A stretch of DNA of 64,000 nt from Gracilaria domingensis (GCA_022539475.1 VCMS01000179.1:62001-126000); one strand, 5' to 3'. Shown: positions 1 through 10,018, numbered from the stretch's first letter. Notes: generated by a model from the letters alone, not told the origin. Numbers and translations are program-made.

Positions 1-145
1 TTGAATCAGATGTATGCGAAATTGGTTCCCTTCCCAAATGCTTCTATACTCCTTTCGTGACCACATACTACAAAGGTATTCCGGAGCGCATTCATCTCTG
101 AAATCATGTGTACCATCTGCTTCTGCATCTCTAGTAGTCAGTTAG

Positions 146-721
146 GTGCTGTGGACCACTCTTATATTTTCTCAATGGTCTGTTAAAAATTTTGTGGGTA
201 CTCATAAGCGTAAGTTTAATTCTATCTGTAGATTCGGTGAGTCTGTTCTAGAGGAGATCAAGTTTCTGGATTCAGTCAAGATGTACTCTGTACTGAACAA
301 CATTTACTTGCCCTTACAAGATGAAGAAATTCTACGAAACCGGACCTCGGTAGTTCAGAGCAGTTCCAAGCCATCATTAGAAGGATATAGCTTTCGACAC
401 CCGAGAAGAGTTCGTACAGTTCTGGATATCTCGGATGCAGTCGGGCGCGATTCTAACGTGCTCCTCAAGATTTACTTCTCTCGTGCGTCTCTATCTGAGC
501 AGACCTCGGCACCTCCGGAAGAGAGGCAACTGGTAACTTTGGGCATATGGAAGATGAAAAAGCAGACGACAGTTACTAAACCACTTATTTCTCTCCCTTT
601 TTTAAACAAGAGGAACAAAGCACAAGGGCGTCATGCTATGTTGTGGGCAAGTATCACGGGAGTTCCGCGTCTGTGTTCTGCAAAGTGGAATATAGTCTGT
701 TCGCTTTGGAAACTAAGCTAG
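146..721 (+). CDS. Unrecognised ORF, doubtful gene
   Basis: This is a 191-codon open frame with no domain I recognise. It is moderately basic and has no evident signal peptide or membrane segment. A short coding-looking stretch in another frame (about 3-101) precedes it, so the window may start inside a broken or spliced gene. The last third overlaps a second open frame, which weakens the call. It could be a worn transposon fragment or chance. Only the length of the frame supports it. Confidence 0.2.
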   Translation: MLWTTLIFSQWSVKNFVGTHKRKFNSICRFGESVLEEIKFLDSVKMYSVLNNIYLPLQDEEILRNRTSVVQSSSKPSLEGYSFRHPRRVRTVLDISDAVGRDSNVLLKIYFSRASLSEQTSAPPEERQLVTLGIWKMKKQTTVTKPLISLPFLNKRNKAQGRHAMLWASITGVPRLCSAKWNIVCSLWKLS

Positions 722-1135
722 TTTTGGGGCTTTTTGGTGCGCGCGAGCGGGTAGCAGAGGCTGGCACTCAAAAAATTAAGAAATTTTGGAATATTAAATT
801 CCATTTCGCGCAGTTTAGTTCTTGGGTCCCCTAGTTTTTGTAGAGGTTCTACTTCGCCGCACCACCCCATTCACTCTTTTCCGCGACCCTCTCTCAAAAC
901 TGCACTCGTGCTAGTTTGCCTTTCCATTTTCTCCCATGTTGCAATGCCAATCGCAACTCATCCCACCTCAATCATCCCATCGCTTCTTCCCAGTCCACAC
1001 CACCCCCGCTATTTACCCATTTCTCGCCCATCACGCGTTCGCATCCTCTCTCTCCGTCTCCGCAAACGTCATTTTGTAGAAGTCAGGTGTACAACTCTCC
1101 CCCTTCTCGTATACCCGCCTCGCCCCAAAACGGCT
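722..1135. other. Intergenic, no gene seen
   Basis: This is the 3' flank of the minus-strand coiled-coil gene. From about 840 the plus strand is strongly pyrimidine-rich, continuing the strand bias of that gene. I see no RNA gene or convincing ORF. Confidence 0.4.
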
Positions 1136-2065
1136 TCAAATCCCTCCCATCCTTCTCTCCTCCTGTCCCCTCAGAATCCCCTTCGCAGTCCGCGCTACCT
1201 CCGCCGCACTCCTAAACCCAGTCACCACCGGAGCTCCGACTCCCTCCCGCCGCACCTCCTCCACCACCTTCTTCATCTCCTTACGCCTCTTCTTCAGACG
1301 GCTCTTCCCATCCCCAACCCCACCAACCTTTGTCTTCGGTGTCACAGGAGATCCCTTCTGCACCGCCACCCTTCCCACACTTCCCTTCTCCGTCTTTCCC
1401 TCCACACCTCCTTTCACCCTCTCCTCTTCCACCAATCTTTGCCTCTTGCCCAGCTCCTTCACCTCCTTCTCCAGCACGTCCAACCTCTCGTTCAGAACCC
1501 TATTCTCCTCCCGCAACTCTCCAACCTCCCTTCCCGCACACTCCACTATCCCATACACATGATTTCTCATCTCCACTCCCAATACCGACAACGAATTCCG
1601 CAGGCTCGAAATCGCCTCAACCGAAACACCACTACCACCCCCACTCAGCACCACACCGCCCATTTCCGTTACAATCTCCACCATTCCATCTTCCAGTTGC
1701 TCCTTCATCACCAACCCCAACATCCCCACTCTCGCCTTCATCTCCCTTACAAACCGCATCTCTCTGTCACCCTCTCCGCCCCAACTTTCTATCTGGTCTC
1801 CAACCTCTAACTGACTCAGATGCACCGCACCCCTTCTCTCCATTGCGACCCCCTCCACCTCCAATTCTACACCCTTCTCCACCTCATCACCATCCCCTCT
1901 CCTCGCCTCACACTCCTTTCCTTCATCGGCCACTTCCTTATTCTGCAACATCCGACCAGCCGCCGTAATCACGTCCTCTTCCCGCTTTGGTGACGGCGTC
2001 TGCGGTACCTCCTCCCCCTCCAACAGCGCCAACAGCTCCTCATCCTTCACGTACCCGTTCGACAT
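1136..2065 (-). CDS. Coiled-coil protein, function unknown
   Basis: A 309-residue protein when started at the ATG at 2065 (MSNGYVKDEELLALLEGEE). The frame stays open upstream to 2161, but that stretch lacks a better start. The N-terminal third is acidic. Residues about 178-218 form a heptad-rich coiled coil (REENRVLNERLDVLEKEV). A Lys/Arg-rich patch near residue 255 (SRLKKRRKEMKK) could be a nuclear signal or nucleic-acid contact. No enzymatic motif is visible. Purine bias on the coding strand makes the opposite strand open over the same span, but those frames are Pro/Ser/His-rich shadows. I infer a structural or chromatin-associated role only weakly. The family is unrecognised. Confidence 0.55.
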   Translation of the reverse strand: MSNGYVKDEELLALLEGEEVPQTPSPKREEDVITAAGRMLQNKEVADEGKECEARRGDGDEVEKGVELEVEGVAMERRGAVHLSQLEVGDQIESWGGEGDREMRFVREMKARVGMLGLVMKEQLEDGMVEIVTEMGGVVLSGGGSGVSVEAISSLRNSLSVLGVEMRNHVYGIVECAGREVGELREENRVLNERLDVLEKEVKELGKRQRLVEEERVKGGVEGKTEKGSVGRVAVQKGSPVTPKTKVGGVGDGKSRLKKRRKEMKKVVEEVRREGVGAPVVTGFRSAAEVARTAKGILRGQEERRMGGI

Positions 2066-2393
2066 CTTCAGAAGAAGAAGTAGTAGTTGGATCGAAGTTT
2101 CCGCTGCGATACAGTGCAATCGAGCTAAACTGTGCTGTCCACCCCCACTGTCCAACCACACGGGCTATATCCAGCGCCATGATTGTCCCTGTTTCCCTCA
2201 TCCCATTTCCCGCCAAAACATCTACTGTACACCTCCGCACCTTCCACTATTTAAGCGCCATCTCTCTGTCCCCTCTTCACATAGTCCCCACCCACCTCGC
2301 CTCGACCGGCGATATTTTTCTCTTCCACCATAACCTCACTCGATGGTTATAGCAAAACAGGAAGATATTGCCAGTGGAGGCAAGCTAGGGACT

Positions 2394-2640
2394 AGTGATT
2401 GTACTTAGAGTTGTTCACCCTCTGTCCCGACTGGGGGCATGTTCTTCTTCCGTCACATCCTTTGTGGGTTGTGACAAAAAAAGAATATGTCACCACTCGA
2501 CACCGGATGGGTAACAATGGTAGCACGTAGAGTAGTTCATCCTCTCTCTCAGCGTCCACTGGGGATATATTTATGTTCTCTCACATCCTTTCCCGGTTGT
2601 CATACAAGAGAAATACATCTCCAATGGAGACGGAGAATAT
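2394..2640. repeat. Diverged tandem duplication, ~122-bp unit
   Basis: Two consecutive units share cacgtagag/cttagag, gttcaYcctctc and ctcacatcctttNNNGGttgt blocks at a constant offset of 122 bp. A third partial copy (cacgtagag) appears near 2653. Identity is well below 80 percent, so the duplication is old. No ORF is involved. It fills most of the gap between the coiled-coil gene and the epimerase fragment. Confidence 0.5.
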
Positions 2641-2698
2641 AGTCGTGATAACACGTAGAGGTAACAATGTAATAAACAATAAATTTATGCTACTATCT

Positions 2699-2965
2699 CT
2701 AACCAACCTTTCGAAAACCAGCTATGACATGAGCAGGGTTACTCGCGCCAAAGATGGCAGATCCTGCAACTGAAATGTTTGCACCGGCCTTCACTACTGC
2801 TTTCACAGTACTCAGTCCAATACCTCCATCCACCTGTATCCCTATTCTTGGGTACAACTCCCTTGCATGTCGCACCTTATCAAGAACACCCTCCATAAAC
2901 GCCTGTCCTCCAAACCCTGGCTCCACCGTCATCAACAATAACATGTCTACAACTCCTTCCTTCAT
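2699..2965 (-). pseudogene. Ribulose-phosphate 3-epimerase, C-terminal piece
   Basis: The 88 codons match the C-terminal 40 percent of ribulose-5-phosphate 3-epimerase (interconverts ribulose-5-P and xylulose-5-P in the pentose phosphate and Calvin cycles). Diagnostic motifs are MTVEPGFGGQ, IQVDGGI (second metal-binding Asp) and the phosphate-binding AGSAIFGA. A stop lies two codons before the first Met, and the N-terminal half, with the first catalytic Asp and the metal-binding His residues, is not visible to about 3.3 kb. The family is normally about 220-250 residues. It is either a 5'-truncated pseudogene or a last exon whose upstream exons I cannot find; an AG acceptor-like site directly before 2967 leaves the second option open. 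Confidence 0.7.
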
Positions 2966-3296
2966 ACACTACGACCTTTATAGACGTATTCGGGCGCAAT
3001 CCAACTCCATCCTTTTAATTATAGCAATCCAAGTGAAGCCATAGAACCCGTTCACGTCATTTATGAAGCCAAAATGGCTCCTTTCATCCTGTATTCAAGC
3101 TCCCCGTAACTCGTACTTTACAACTACTTTACAACTCAGGTTCGAAATCAGTTTCATTCATTGCACACTTTCTACTCTTCCACCTACCTTTCATAAAACA
3201 TCATCACACTTTGTGGCTTGTCGTCTCATACAAGCCCTATCATTCATTCAGTACAATCACATATCATACATTTCGCTCACTTTCACAAAGTGAACC
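2966..3296. other. Intergenic, 5' flank of reductase-like gene
   Basis: No gene recognised. The plus-strand ORFs here lack protein-like composition. It holds the presumed promoter and 5' UTR of the gene starting at 3297 or 3411; no clear TATA box or other element can be named. Confidence 0.35.
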
Positions 3297-4313
3297 ATGT
3301 TCCCGTTCTGCGCTTCCCAACCGTTTGTACTTAAGTATCACTCTTTACCCCAGCAGTTCTCCGCCCCATCTTCCATTTCTATCGTCACACAAAACATTCG
3401 AACACTTGCAATGAACTCCCAGTCCGACATGCCTCCCACTCCGCCTCCGAGTCCCAGATACTCTGACGTCCCTCAGGCCTCATCTCCCGCCCGAAGGACT
3501 CGGGACGTTATTGTTGGAAGGGGGCGTATAGGTACCATGCTGGCGAACGAAGAAGATACGGTCATTTCCGCACACGAATTCTGCAGCATGGCTGCTACCT
3601 CTCATCTTTCTGATGTACCGATACTAGTATGTGGAAGAAAGAACACCCTGGAGACCGTAATTCAGGCTTGCCCTTATTCGCTCAGAGAGAATCTCGTTTT
3701 CTTCCAGAACGGAGACATCACACCATTGGTTTCGAAGCTCGGTGTGGACAAATGTTCAAAAGTTGTCCTATACGTTGGAGTTTCCTCAAGAAACGCAGCT
3801 CCGCAGGATGGTGTCACTCCTCAAAGTCCGGATGGTCTCACTGTCGCAACAGGAAAGTGGGCCTCCAACGTTGCAGACAGGTTTAGGTCTATGGGTCTCA
3901 CTTGCGGGGTTGTCGACGAAGACACATTTCTCGTAAGCTATTATGAGAAGCTCGTGTGGCTATCAGCGTTCAACATCGTCGGGGCCTCAAGAGGTTTCAT
4001 TCCTATGGACGTGGTCGCTACGGAGTGCAGTACGGTTGTGCTCACAATAATGAAAGAGCTGTTGAAGATAGTTTCGCTTAAGACAGGTACTACTTTCAAC
4101 CTGGAAGAAACGGTTGGGCGACTTCTTGCATATGGTAAAACTCTCGTTGGCTTCCCTACTTCTTTCTCCGACTTTCAGTTTAGGAACGCGTACTTCTACG
4201 ACTTTTCCCGCCAAGAAAGAAACATTGTAGGCGGTGACCCCGCTCCTTTTCATACAAACTACGTCAACGTTGTTAAGGAAAAGTTATCCCCCTCCCCATT
4301 CCCCCAGCTTTGA
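3297..4313 (+). CDS. Ketopantoate reductase-like Rossmann protein
   Basis: A 338-residue protein, or 300 if started at the second in-frame ATG (3411). The first 38 residues look like a possible organelle-targeting leader. Residues 71-82 (VIVGRGRIGTML) are a dinucleotide-binding GxGxxG turn. The body carries a helix with YEKLVWLSAFNIVGAS (about 216-231), which aligns in spirit with the Lys-containing helix of the PanE/ApbA and 6-phosphogluconate-dehydrogenase-like C-terminal domain. The Asn spacing of true ketopantoate reductase (K, +4 N, +8 N) is only partly kept (N at +8). I therefore call the fold, not the reaction. It has a single exon and AT-rich flanks, and I see no operon-like partner. 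Confidence 0.5.
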   Translation: MFPFCASQPFVLKYHSLPQQFSAPSSISIVTQNIRTLAMNSQSDMPPTPPPSPRYSDVPQASSPARRTRDVIVGRGRIGTMLANEEDTVISAHEFCSMAATSHLSDVPILVCGRKNTLETVIQACPYSLRENLVFFQNGDITPLVSKLGVDKCSKVVLYVGVSSRNAAPQDGVTPQSPDGLTVATGKWASNVADRFRSMGLTCGVVDEDTFLVSYYEKLVWLSAFNIVGASRGFIPMDVVATECSTVVLTIMKELLKIVSLKTGTTFNLEETVGRLLAYGKTLVGFPTSFSDFQFRNAYFYDFSRQERNIVGGDPAPFHTNYVNVVKEKLSPSPFPQL

Positions 4314-4940
4314 GGTTAGAACACATGACTTTTCGGTGTTGTAAACCTTTTAGAGATAGTTAAACATAAAAGTTACTTTATCGAAATGACCTGTTCCTAT
4401 TACATTACTTATATTGTTCGTCCTTCTGTGGTTCAAATATGCCCCTTTAAATCCTACATCCGTTATCACTAATACTTCGCTAAGATTTTGCTAGATAGAA
4501 AATGGTCATTCCATATCATTAAAGTGCACGATACTAGTAACGAAACAAGTACAAAAATTGTGATATTTCTGAAGAACTAAGCGTTTGCATTACTTGGGGC
4601 ACCCGTATAAAGTAAGGTAAACCTTTTATGGGTTTCAAACCGTAATGGAGGTTGTTTTACTCTTCTTGATTTCTAAGCTCATGTTAAAGATATTTACAGT
4701 TTTCTTTACCCACTTGAACCCGTACATATAATTTATGACTAAATCATCCTTTCTTTACTTCAAATCGATGCAAAAACTTCTCCTCCTAGTAACGTTTTAA
4801 AACAGTACTACAATACCCGTATATGGTCGTTCTTAGACTCTTTTTATACCACGAAACACCTTGTGAACATCAATCACATCCTTCTCATTCGTATACCCAC
4901 ATCCATTTGCGAAACGAACCCTTTCGAAAGCTTTCAAAAC
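4314..4940. other. AT-rich intergenic
   Basis: About 630 bp of clearly AT-rich sequence with no ORF. It contains the 3' end of the reductase-like gene and the promoter of the first HAD phosphatase gene. No repeat or RNA gene recognised. Confidence 0.4.
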
Positions 4941-5812
4941 ATGTATAACTCAGAAGTTAGAGCCCAAGAAGTAACTTCTCAGCAGCTGGCTAACGAATAT
5001 TCGAAAATGGCTACGCCGTGATTAGTGATGTTGACGGTACTCTGGAAAGAGCTGGGGAGAACATTCCTGCCGAAACAGTCAAATGCATGAAGTACATCAA
5101 CGCACTCGTTGGTTTCGGAATTGCTACTGGGCGAGATATAGAGGATGCCGAGAGTTTCATGGAGCACCTGGGTGGCTACACTTTTGGCATCTCTGGAAAC
5201 CAAGGCGCACGGGTGAGATTATCCAATGGTACCGAAATTGATCAGGACCTTGACAGGGAAGGCTACGAAAGATGTGCAGCCGAACTTGAGAGACTTGCAC
5301 TCTCCTTAAATGAATCGCACGGACTTCACGAAGAGCGTCAACAAGCAGTGGTGAGCACTAGAAAAGACAGTGGACTCCCTAACTTCACGTACAATGGACT
5401 GTCGAAGTGGAAAGCAGAAGTTAACTCCGGTATTTCAAAAGTGTTGACATCCTTTCCGAACCTGGTTGCGTACCCTCAAGATGAAAACTGTGACATAGGG
5501 GACATTCGTTTCACGAAAAAATGTGGGGCGCTAGCCTTGGTTGAAAACGACCCCCAGTTCGACACACATTTAATCGTTGCTTTCGGGAATGCTTCCAATG
5601 ATGGCCCTCTATATGAAATGGCAACCCTGGCAGTTCATGTGAAGGGAGAAGACCATCCAGCAGCGGTAACATATCTTGTCAATGGGGTGGAGGACGTGCA
5701 TGAGACCATCAGAAGGGTGGCAGAACTGTACGGGTACAGAAAATGCAAGTGTCAATGGTTTAGAAATGCTCTTGGAATTTGTTTCAAGTGCTACAATGCC
5801 TGTAATACTTAG
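4941..5812 (+). pseudogene. HAD-superfamily phosphatase with an apparent frameshift
   Basis: This is a type IIB HAD-like hydrolase in the trehalose/sucrose-phosphatase style. The open frame from 5018 gives motif I ISDVDGTL with both Asp residues, motif II IATGRD, a motif III Lys in FTKKCG, and motif IV FGNASNDGPL. The true N-terminus appears to start at ATG 4941 (MYNSEVRAQEV), matching the start of the paralogue at 6704 (MAEEQRDLQEI). That frame runs to 5021 and must shift by one base between about 4990 and 5000 to join motif I. It may be a recent pseudogene, a sequencing error or a recoding site. The substrate cannot be told; a sugar phosphate is likely. It faces its paralogue tail to tail, with about 50 bp between them. 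Confidence 0.65.
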
Positions 5813-5864
5813 CTATGATATGAGATCTCAGTAATAAAAGTGTCGTATATATCTCAATACCCTT

Positions 5865-6704
5865 TTATGATTCATGGTGGTTTTTATCGTGCTGCTTTTC
5901 CTCGTAGCCGTACAACAGAGCCACCAACATAATTGTCGAATGTACATCCTCCACGCTTTCGAACAGGTTGTGTACTCCACCCGGGATACAATCTTCTTTG
6001 ACGTGAACGCCGTACACGCCTACCTCATGCAAAGGCCCGTCGCTCAAAGCACTTCCGAACGTCACGACGTCATCCGTATCAATAAATCTCGGTTCATTAT
6101 CCACAAGATTTTCTCCTCCGCTTCCTTTTGTGTATCGCTTGTCCACAATTTCGCAACTTTTATCGCCGGGATAGATAACAAACGCATCCATCTTCTGCAA
6201 CAGGTCCCCAATAGCAGAATCCACTTCTTCTTTCCACTGCCACAGTTTGTTGTACACGAAATTGGGAAGGCCACTATCACTTCTGGTCTCCACGAACCCC
6301 TTGTCATAATCATTCACAATACCATACCTCCTATTCAAATCCCTTGCCAGGAACAGTAGTCCGTCAACAGTGTGGTCAAGGGTGTGATCATTGAATGCAC
6401 CCTTAATTTCCCTCTCGTCAGAGAAACGCAGGAAAGCTCCATGATTCGCCGAGACACCAAACTTATAGTCTCCGAGTCCTTCCATTTTCCCCTCCACGTC
6501 GCCCACATCACCCCCTGTGACAAGTCCGAAACCAACACGTTCGTCAATGAACTTCATACACTTCACAACTTCTTCTGGAATTGACTCTCCTTCTCTTCTC
6601 AACGTTCCATCAACGGAACTTAATATACCGTAACCATTGGCATATATGAACTTAGACAAGGTATTTGGTGAAATTTCCTGCAAGTCTCTCTGTTCCTCTG
6701 CCAT
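5865..6704 (-). CDS. HAD-like paralogue with nucleophile replaced by Ser
   Basis: A 279-residue intact ORF, started at ATG 6704 by alignment with the neighbouring paralogue; an ATG at 6725 is also possible. Shared blocks include GEsIPeevVKCMKfI, DSGLPNF(V/T)YN, W(K)EEV(D/N)S and VEDVH(S/E)TI. The motif I position that holds the phosphorylated Asp is Ser (LSSVDGTL), while the second Asp remains. Motif IV reads FGSALSDGPL, lacking the first acidic residue. Known HAD chemistry needs the nucleophile, so I infer a non-catalytic or changed-function protein. The intact frame suggests it is still selected. The pair probably arose by inverted tandem duplication. Confidence 0.75.
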   Translation of the reverse strand: MAEEQRDLQEISPNTLSKFIYANGYGILSSVDGTLRREGESIPEEVVKCMKFIDERVGFGLVTGGDVGDVEGKMEGLGDYKFGVSANHGAFLRFSDEREIKGAFNDHTLDHTVDGLLFLARDLNRRYGIVNDYDKGFVETRSDSGLPNFVYNKLWQWKEEVDSAIGDLLQKMDAFVIYPGDKSCEIVDKRYTKGSGGENLVDNEPRFIDTDDVVTFGSALSDGPLHEVGVYGVHVKEDCIPGGVHNLFESVEDVHSTIMLVALLYGYEEKQHDKNHHES

Positions 6705-6725
6705 TTTTCCTGATACAGTCACCAT

Positions 6726-7025
6726 ACTGCCACAAGTACCGCATAGACAGGACCTGCATATACTTCTCTTAAAAGCAACCTTAAGTGCAGTTTCAGAAGT
6801 GTTAGGACGCTACATGTTCAATTGCGAATTGAATGGTGCCACCAATGATGTTAACGATACCGAGCATTTGGCATGTTGCAATTAGACGCAACTGGACCAA
6901 AGACGTTTGACATTTGTTCAATTACCAGCCTGCCGCACCTTTTCTATGTTCATATGTATAGCCTTGTAATAGTATACTACTCTTAATACTCGCAAGACAC
7001 ACATAATTTACTAATCATCTCATTC
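6726..7025. other. Intergenic; possible left edge of the transposon
   Basis: A 300-bp stretch between the HAD gene and the oxygenase-like region. No ORF. If 7.0-19.8 kb is one transposon, its left terminus should lie here or just outside; I could not match any inverted repeat to the 19.8-20.2 kb side by eye. Confidence 0.3.
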
Positions 7026-8161
7026 TCATCCACTTCGAGGCGCTCGCAGCCTCATTATTGGCAAATCGTCATCACTACTACTCTCGAGCACTTCGGTTCT
7101 ACCGGCGTCCGCTTCCACACCAATCTCCACGACCACTTGGTCTTCGTCCATGTCAACCGCCCCACCCTCCTTATCGGACAACAGTTCATCCTCCGCCTCC
7201 TCCTCCTCGTCACCATTGACAAACGTGGGTCGGAAATCCCGCACCCGATGAACAGCATCAGGTAGTGCGTAGCCCTCTGGTACCATGTACATGTGGTATC
7301 TAACCAGCAAATCCATAGACTCGGGCCTATCCACCTTGTCCTTCCCACTTGCTCCAGCATGTGTCACATCACCACGGCCCACGAATACAGAGTACGGTGG
7401 GATGATTATATTCTTCGCTGGATACAACTCCGACATCACTCGCAACTGTTGGTTGTTCATCCCACCAGTTGATGGCTTCCAGCGCTCACCCAGAGAGGAA
7501 AGCCCTCTTTCCCAGAGGCCATTACAAAGTATCCGGGGTTGCCAGTATTCATTGTTTCCTTCGTAACCAGACCACTGAAGTCGGTGTGCAGCGTCTGGCG
7601 CTTGCACTTTCTCGTCGTCCCCAGAAATCGACCACCAGTTTTCGGAGTGTACATCTTCACAGCTTCCCTTTCATTGTCCCATAGTCCCAAAGCCGCAGCA
7701 ATTGTACCCATTCGAACATCAAGTAAAGCACGCGACCTTACAACCCACCTGAGCTCCTCATTATCCTCCGGCTTCTCCACCGTACCCCAACGTGTCGACA
7801 TCACTCTCCCCTCAAATGGTCCATCGCTACCGTCCTTCCATCCTTCATCATCGTTGATTATTTGAACAAACGACTTCTGTTCCTCTCCTTTCCGTATATC
7901 CGGCATCGCTCCATACTCATTCTCGAAGAAGTCCACCAACTTCCCCGACACATCTCCGAACTCCCGAACTTCTTCCAACTCCTCCCATTTAGGGACACCA
8001 TTATCCGTCGCAAAACCGTCAAGCACGCAATATCCATTCTGCCTTAGCTCAGCTTGCATTCGGGCGAAGAACATTTGCCCAAATTCGTCATGCTCCTTCG
8101 CAGCAACCCACAGCACCTCTTCATCATCCATACCTGTCGGTAGAGTACGAGGATACTGCAT
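7026..8161 (-). pseudogene. 2-oxoglutarate/Fe(II) oxygenase-like domain (frame broken once)
   Basis: Two overlapping frames (8161-7457 and 7607-7026) read as one domain with a shift near 7465. The first ends with QTLHTDFSG, an HxD iron-binding motif at about 7588-7580, and NPGYFVMASGKEGFPLWV. The second supplies GRGDVTHAGA with the distal His near 7361, and LLVRYHMYM, where Arg near 7301 may bind 2-oxoglutarate. This HxD...H...R order is that of the cupin-fold dioxygenases (AlkB, TET/JBP and phytanoyl-hydroxylase relatives). The tail is acidic (EEEEAEDE). The substrate is unknown; demethylation or base oxidation is an inference from the neighbouring DNA methylase. The break suggests decay or an assembly error. 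It reads on from the segment at 8044-9231. Confidence 0.55.
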
Positions 8162-9231
8162 ACCAAATGTCTCCGCCGTAGGCGATGTTCAGCCCTTGCA
8201 GCATGCCAAAAGACAAGATGGTGTACATCTCTGAGATTCGAGACACTTAGCAGCTCCGACCTATGTCCCTTCGGCAAGTGAATGACTCTGAGCCAGCGCT
8301 CCTTGTGCTCAATTACGTTCTTCCCTTGCCATTCCTGCGGTCGCAGCCTGGCATACTCGCACCATGATGGGTTCGGTGGGCCATCATATGGGTCACCTCG
8401 AACAAGTCCGTGCTCCTCAGATTCCGGAAGAGCTGTAGGTAACTCGTCATCAAATGACCCCCCACCTGTCTCTTGCTGATCGTCTAGCGCAGCATCTTTC
8501 TCGACGGTGACAACCCGTGGAACTGTCACAGAAAGAAGCTCATCGTCATCTACAAATGCAGAACTGCCTGCGTTCTCTGCATTCGCTCCCTCTCCCAATG
8601 CCACGAACTGAACCTTCATCGACCTTCCTCTCAGCACATGTTCATTTAGTTGAGACATCAGGTCATCCGGTGTCATGCTGTTCAGAGTAGATCTCATCTG
8701 TTGTGTGAAAGTCTTTCTCCGTTTCTTCCTCGGCGGAGCCCGCTGTTCTTCTTCAGAGCTATCCAGAACTTCTATGGCACCTCGATTTCGGCCGTGCTCG
8801 ATTTCCCTATAACTCACCTGCGCCCGTTCTCGTGCACTTCTTCGCGGCTCCCCTTCTTCACTGGCAGATGTTGCAGCAGCAGCAGCGGGAGTCCTCCTCT
8901 TCGTCACGGACTGCTTCACTGGTGCGGGGGGCGGAATTACCTTGAGCATCGTCCGCAATCGATTCTGAACGGAAGTCGCGGCAGTTCTAATTGAGTTCGT
9001 CCTGCTCCGAACACGCGGCAATGTGTTGAAGTTCACAACTTGTCCCAAAAAGAACTGATACACAGCTGCGTTGTTGTCTGGGTCTTCAACGTCATCTTCA
9101 TTCGATGGAGCAGAAAGACTGACTTCGCGTTTCAGGAACACTTCCATGGACTCTTCCTCGTTCAGTTCATTCCTCACTGCTCTAGCCGCGTGGAACAGAG
9201 ACACTGCTCTATCATAAAGAAACCTCGAACC
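8044..9231 (-). pseudogene. Linker region between ParB-like and oxygenase-like domains
   Basis: A long open frame (formal start 9204, a GTG) of which roughly the first 340 codons look like real protein; the last ~40 run in the wrong frame against the oxygenase ORF. Features: an acidic N-terminal part (SNEDDVEDPDNN), a basic Ala/Arg hinge (PRRSARERAQ), a nuclear-localisation-like PPRKKRRKTF, and a Trp-rich stretch (PSWCEYARLRPQEWQ). No catalytic motif. Because it lies head-to-tail between ParB-like and oxygenase-like segments with no promoter-sized gap, I infer it is the middle of one long protein. At least one stop and one shift separate the pieces. Confidence 0.45.
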
Positions 9232-9274
9232 TCCTCAAAGCTTTTCCATTGCTTTGTCTTCGTCGACTTGCCCT

Positions 9275-9990
9275 TCAATAGAAACATCTGAAGACAATCA
9301 AGAATGAAGGAAACGCCTCGGCATCCAAAACATATAGCGGAGTATGGGACAGATGTGTGAGACCTATGTCACTCACAGTCTCACATATATCCTCGAAATG
9401 GGCCAGCATTCCCTCACGAGACATGAGTTGCATGGCGACATTGGCATATCTCAGATACTGACGCTCTTGCACAGTCCCAATCAGTTGGCTCTCCTTCAAC
9501 ACTTCTGTCACTTCTGCAGGATCCACGTCTGCCGGCGTCACCCCCTCAACATCTTCAATTAGAATGGCGACCACACTAAGTATAGAGTGTATCTTGTCTG
9601 CAAACATCATCCTTCGCATGGTACTCGTCGACTCATTGAGGTACGAAGCAACACATAACAATTCCTTCATACCAATGGGCCTCCCATCTCTTCGTACCAG
9701 CAGATTGCAACGCCAAAACTTGGCTAATCGCTTCCACTTCGGTGCACCAGTCGCTGCCAAATATTGTATAGCTTTCAGACGATGCAAACCATCTACAATA
9801 AAGCACTTCTTCGTTAGGCGTCCCTTGTCAGTATCCTCTCTCCCGTAGTAGCATCTTGTAAGACCACCACTGGAGAACCCATCGACTGCAATATCCCCCG
9901 CTCCTCCATACTCTTCACAAGGGCTTCAACGTGGCGTTTACTTACTCCACGGAGTAAATTGGGCGGAGTGTCCACCAGATATGTTCAACA
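9275..9990 (-). pseudogene. ParB/sulfiredoxin-like domain
   Basis: Downstream of a stop near 9990 the frame reads LRGVSKRHVEALVKSMEERG, then a Val-rich strand (SPVVVLQD). After a shift near 9820 it continues KKCFIVDGLHRLKAIQYL (about 9810-9750). The pair 'v..L..Sm.e.Gi' and 'ivDGlHRlkA' is the core of the ParB-like nuclease/CTPase fold found in chromosome-partition ParB and in many phage and mobile-element proteins. The last ~130 residues are helical and unrecognised. Bacterial ParB-like domains are often encoded beside or fused to DNA methylases; here one stands divergently across from a methylase. It is broken, so probably not made in one piece today. Confidence 0.55.
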
Positions 9991-10018
9991 GTAACAACAA
10001 CCATCGGTACGATTGAGT

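Noticed and set aside
908-1968. Long plus-strand ORFs rich in Ser, Pro, His and Leu
   Set aside because: They are the pyrimidine-rich shadow of the minus-strand coiled-coil gene; composition is low-complexity and no domain is present.
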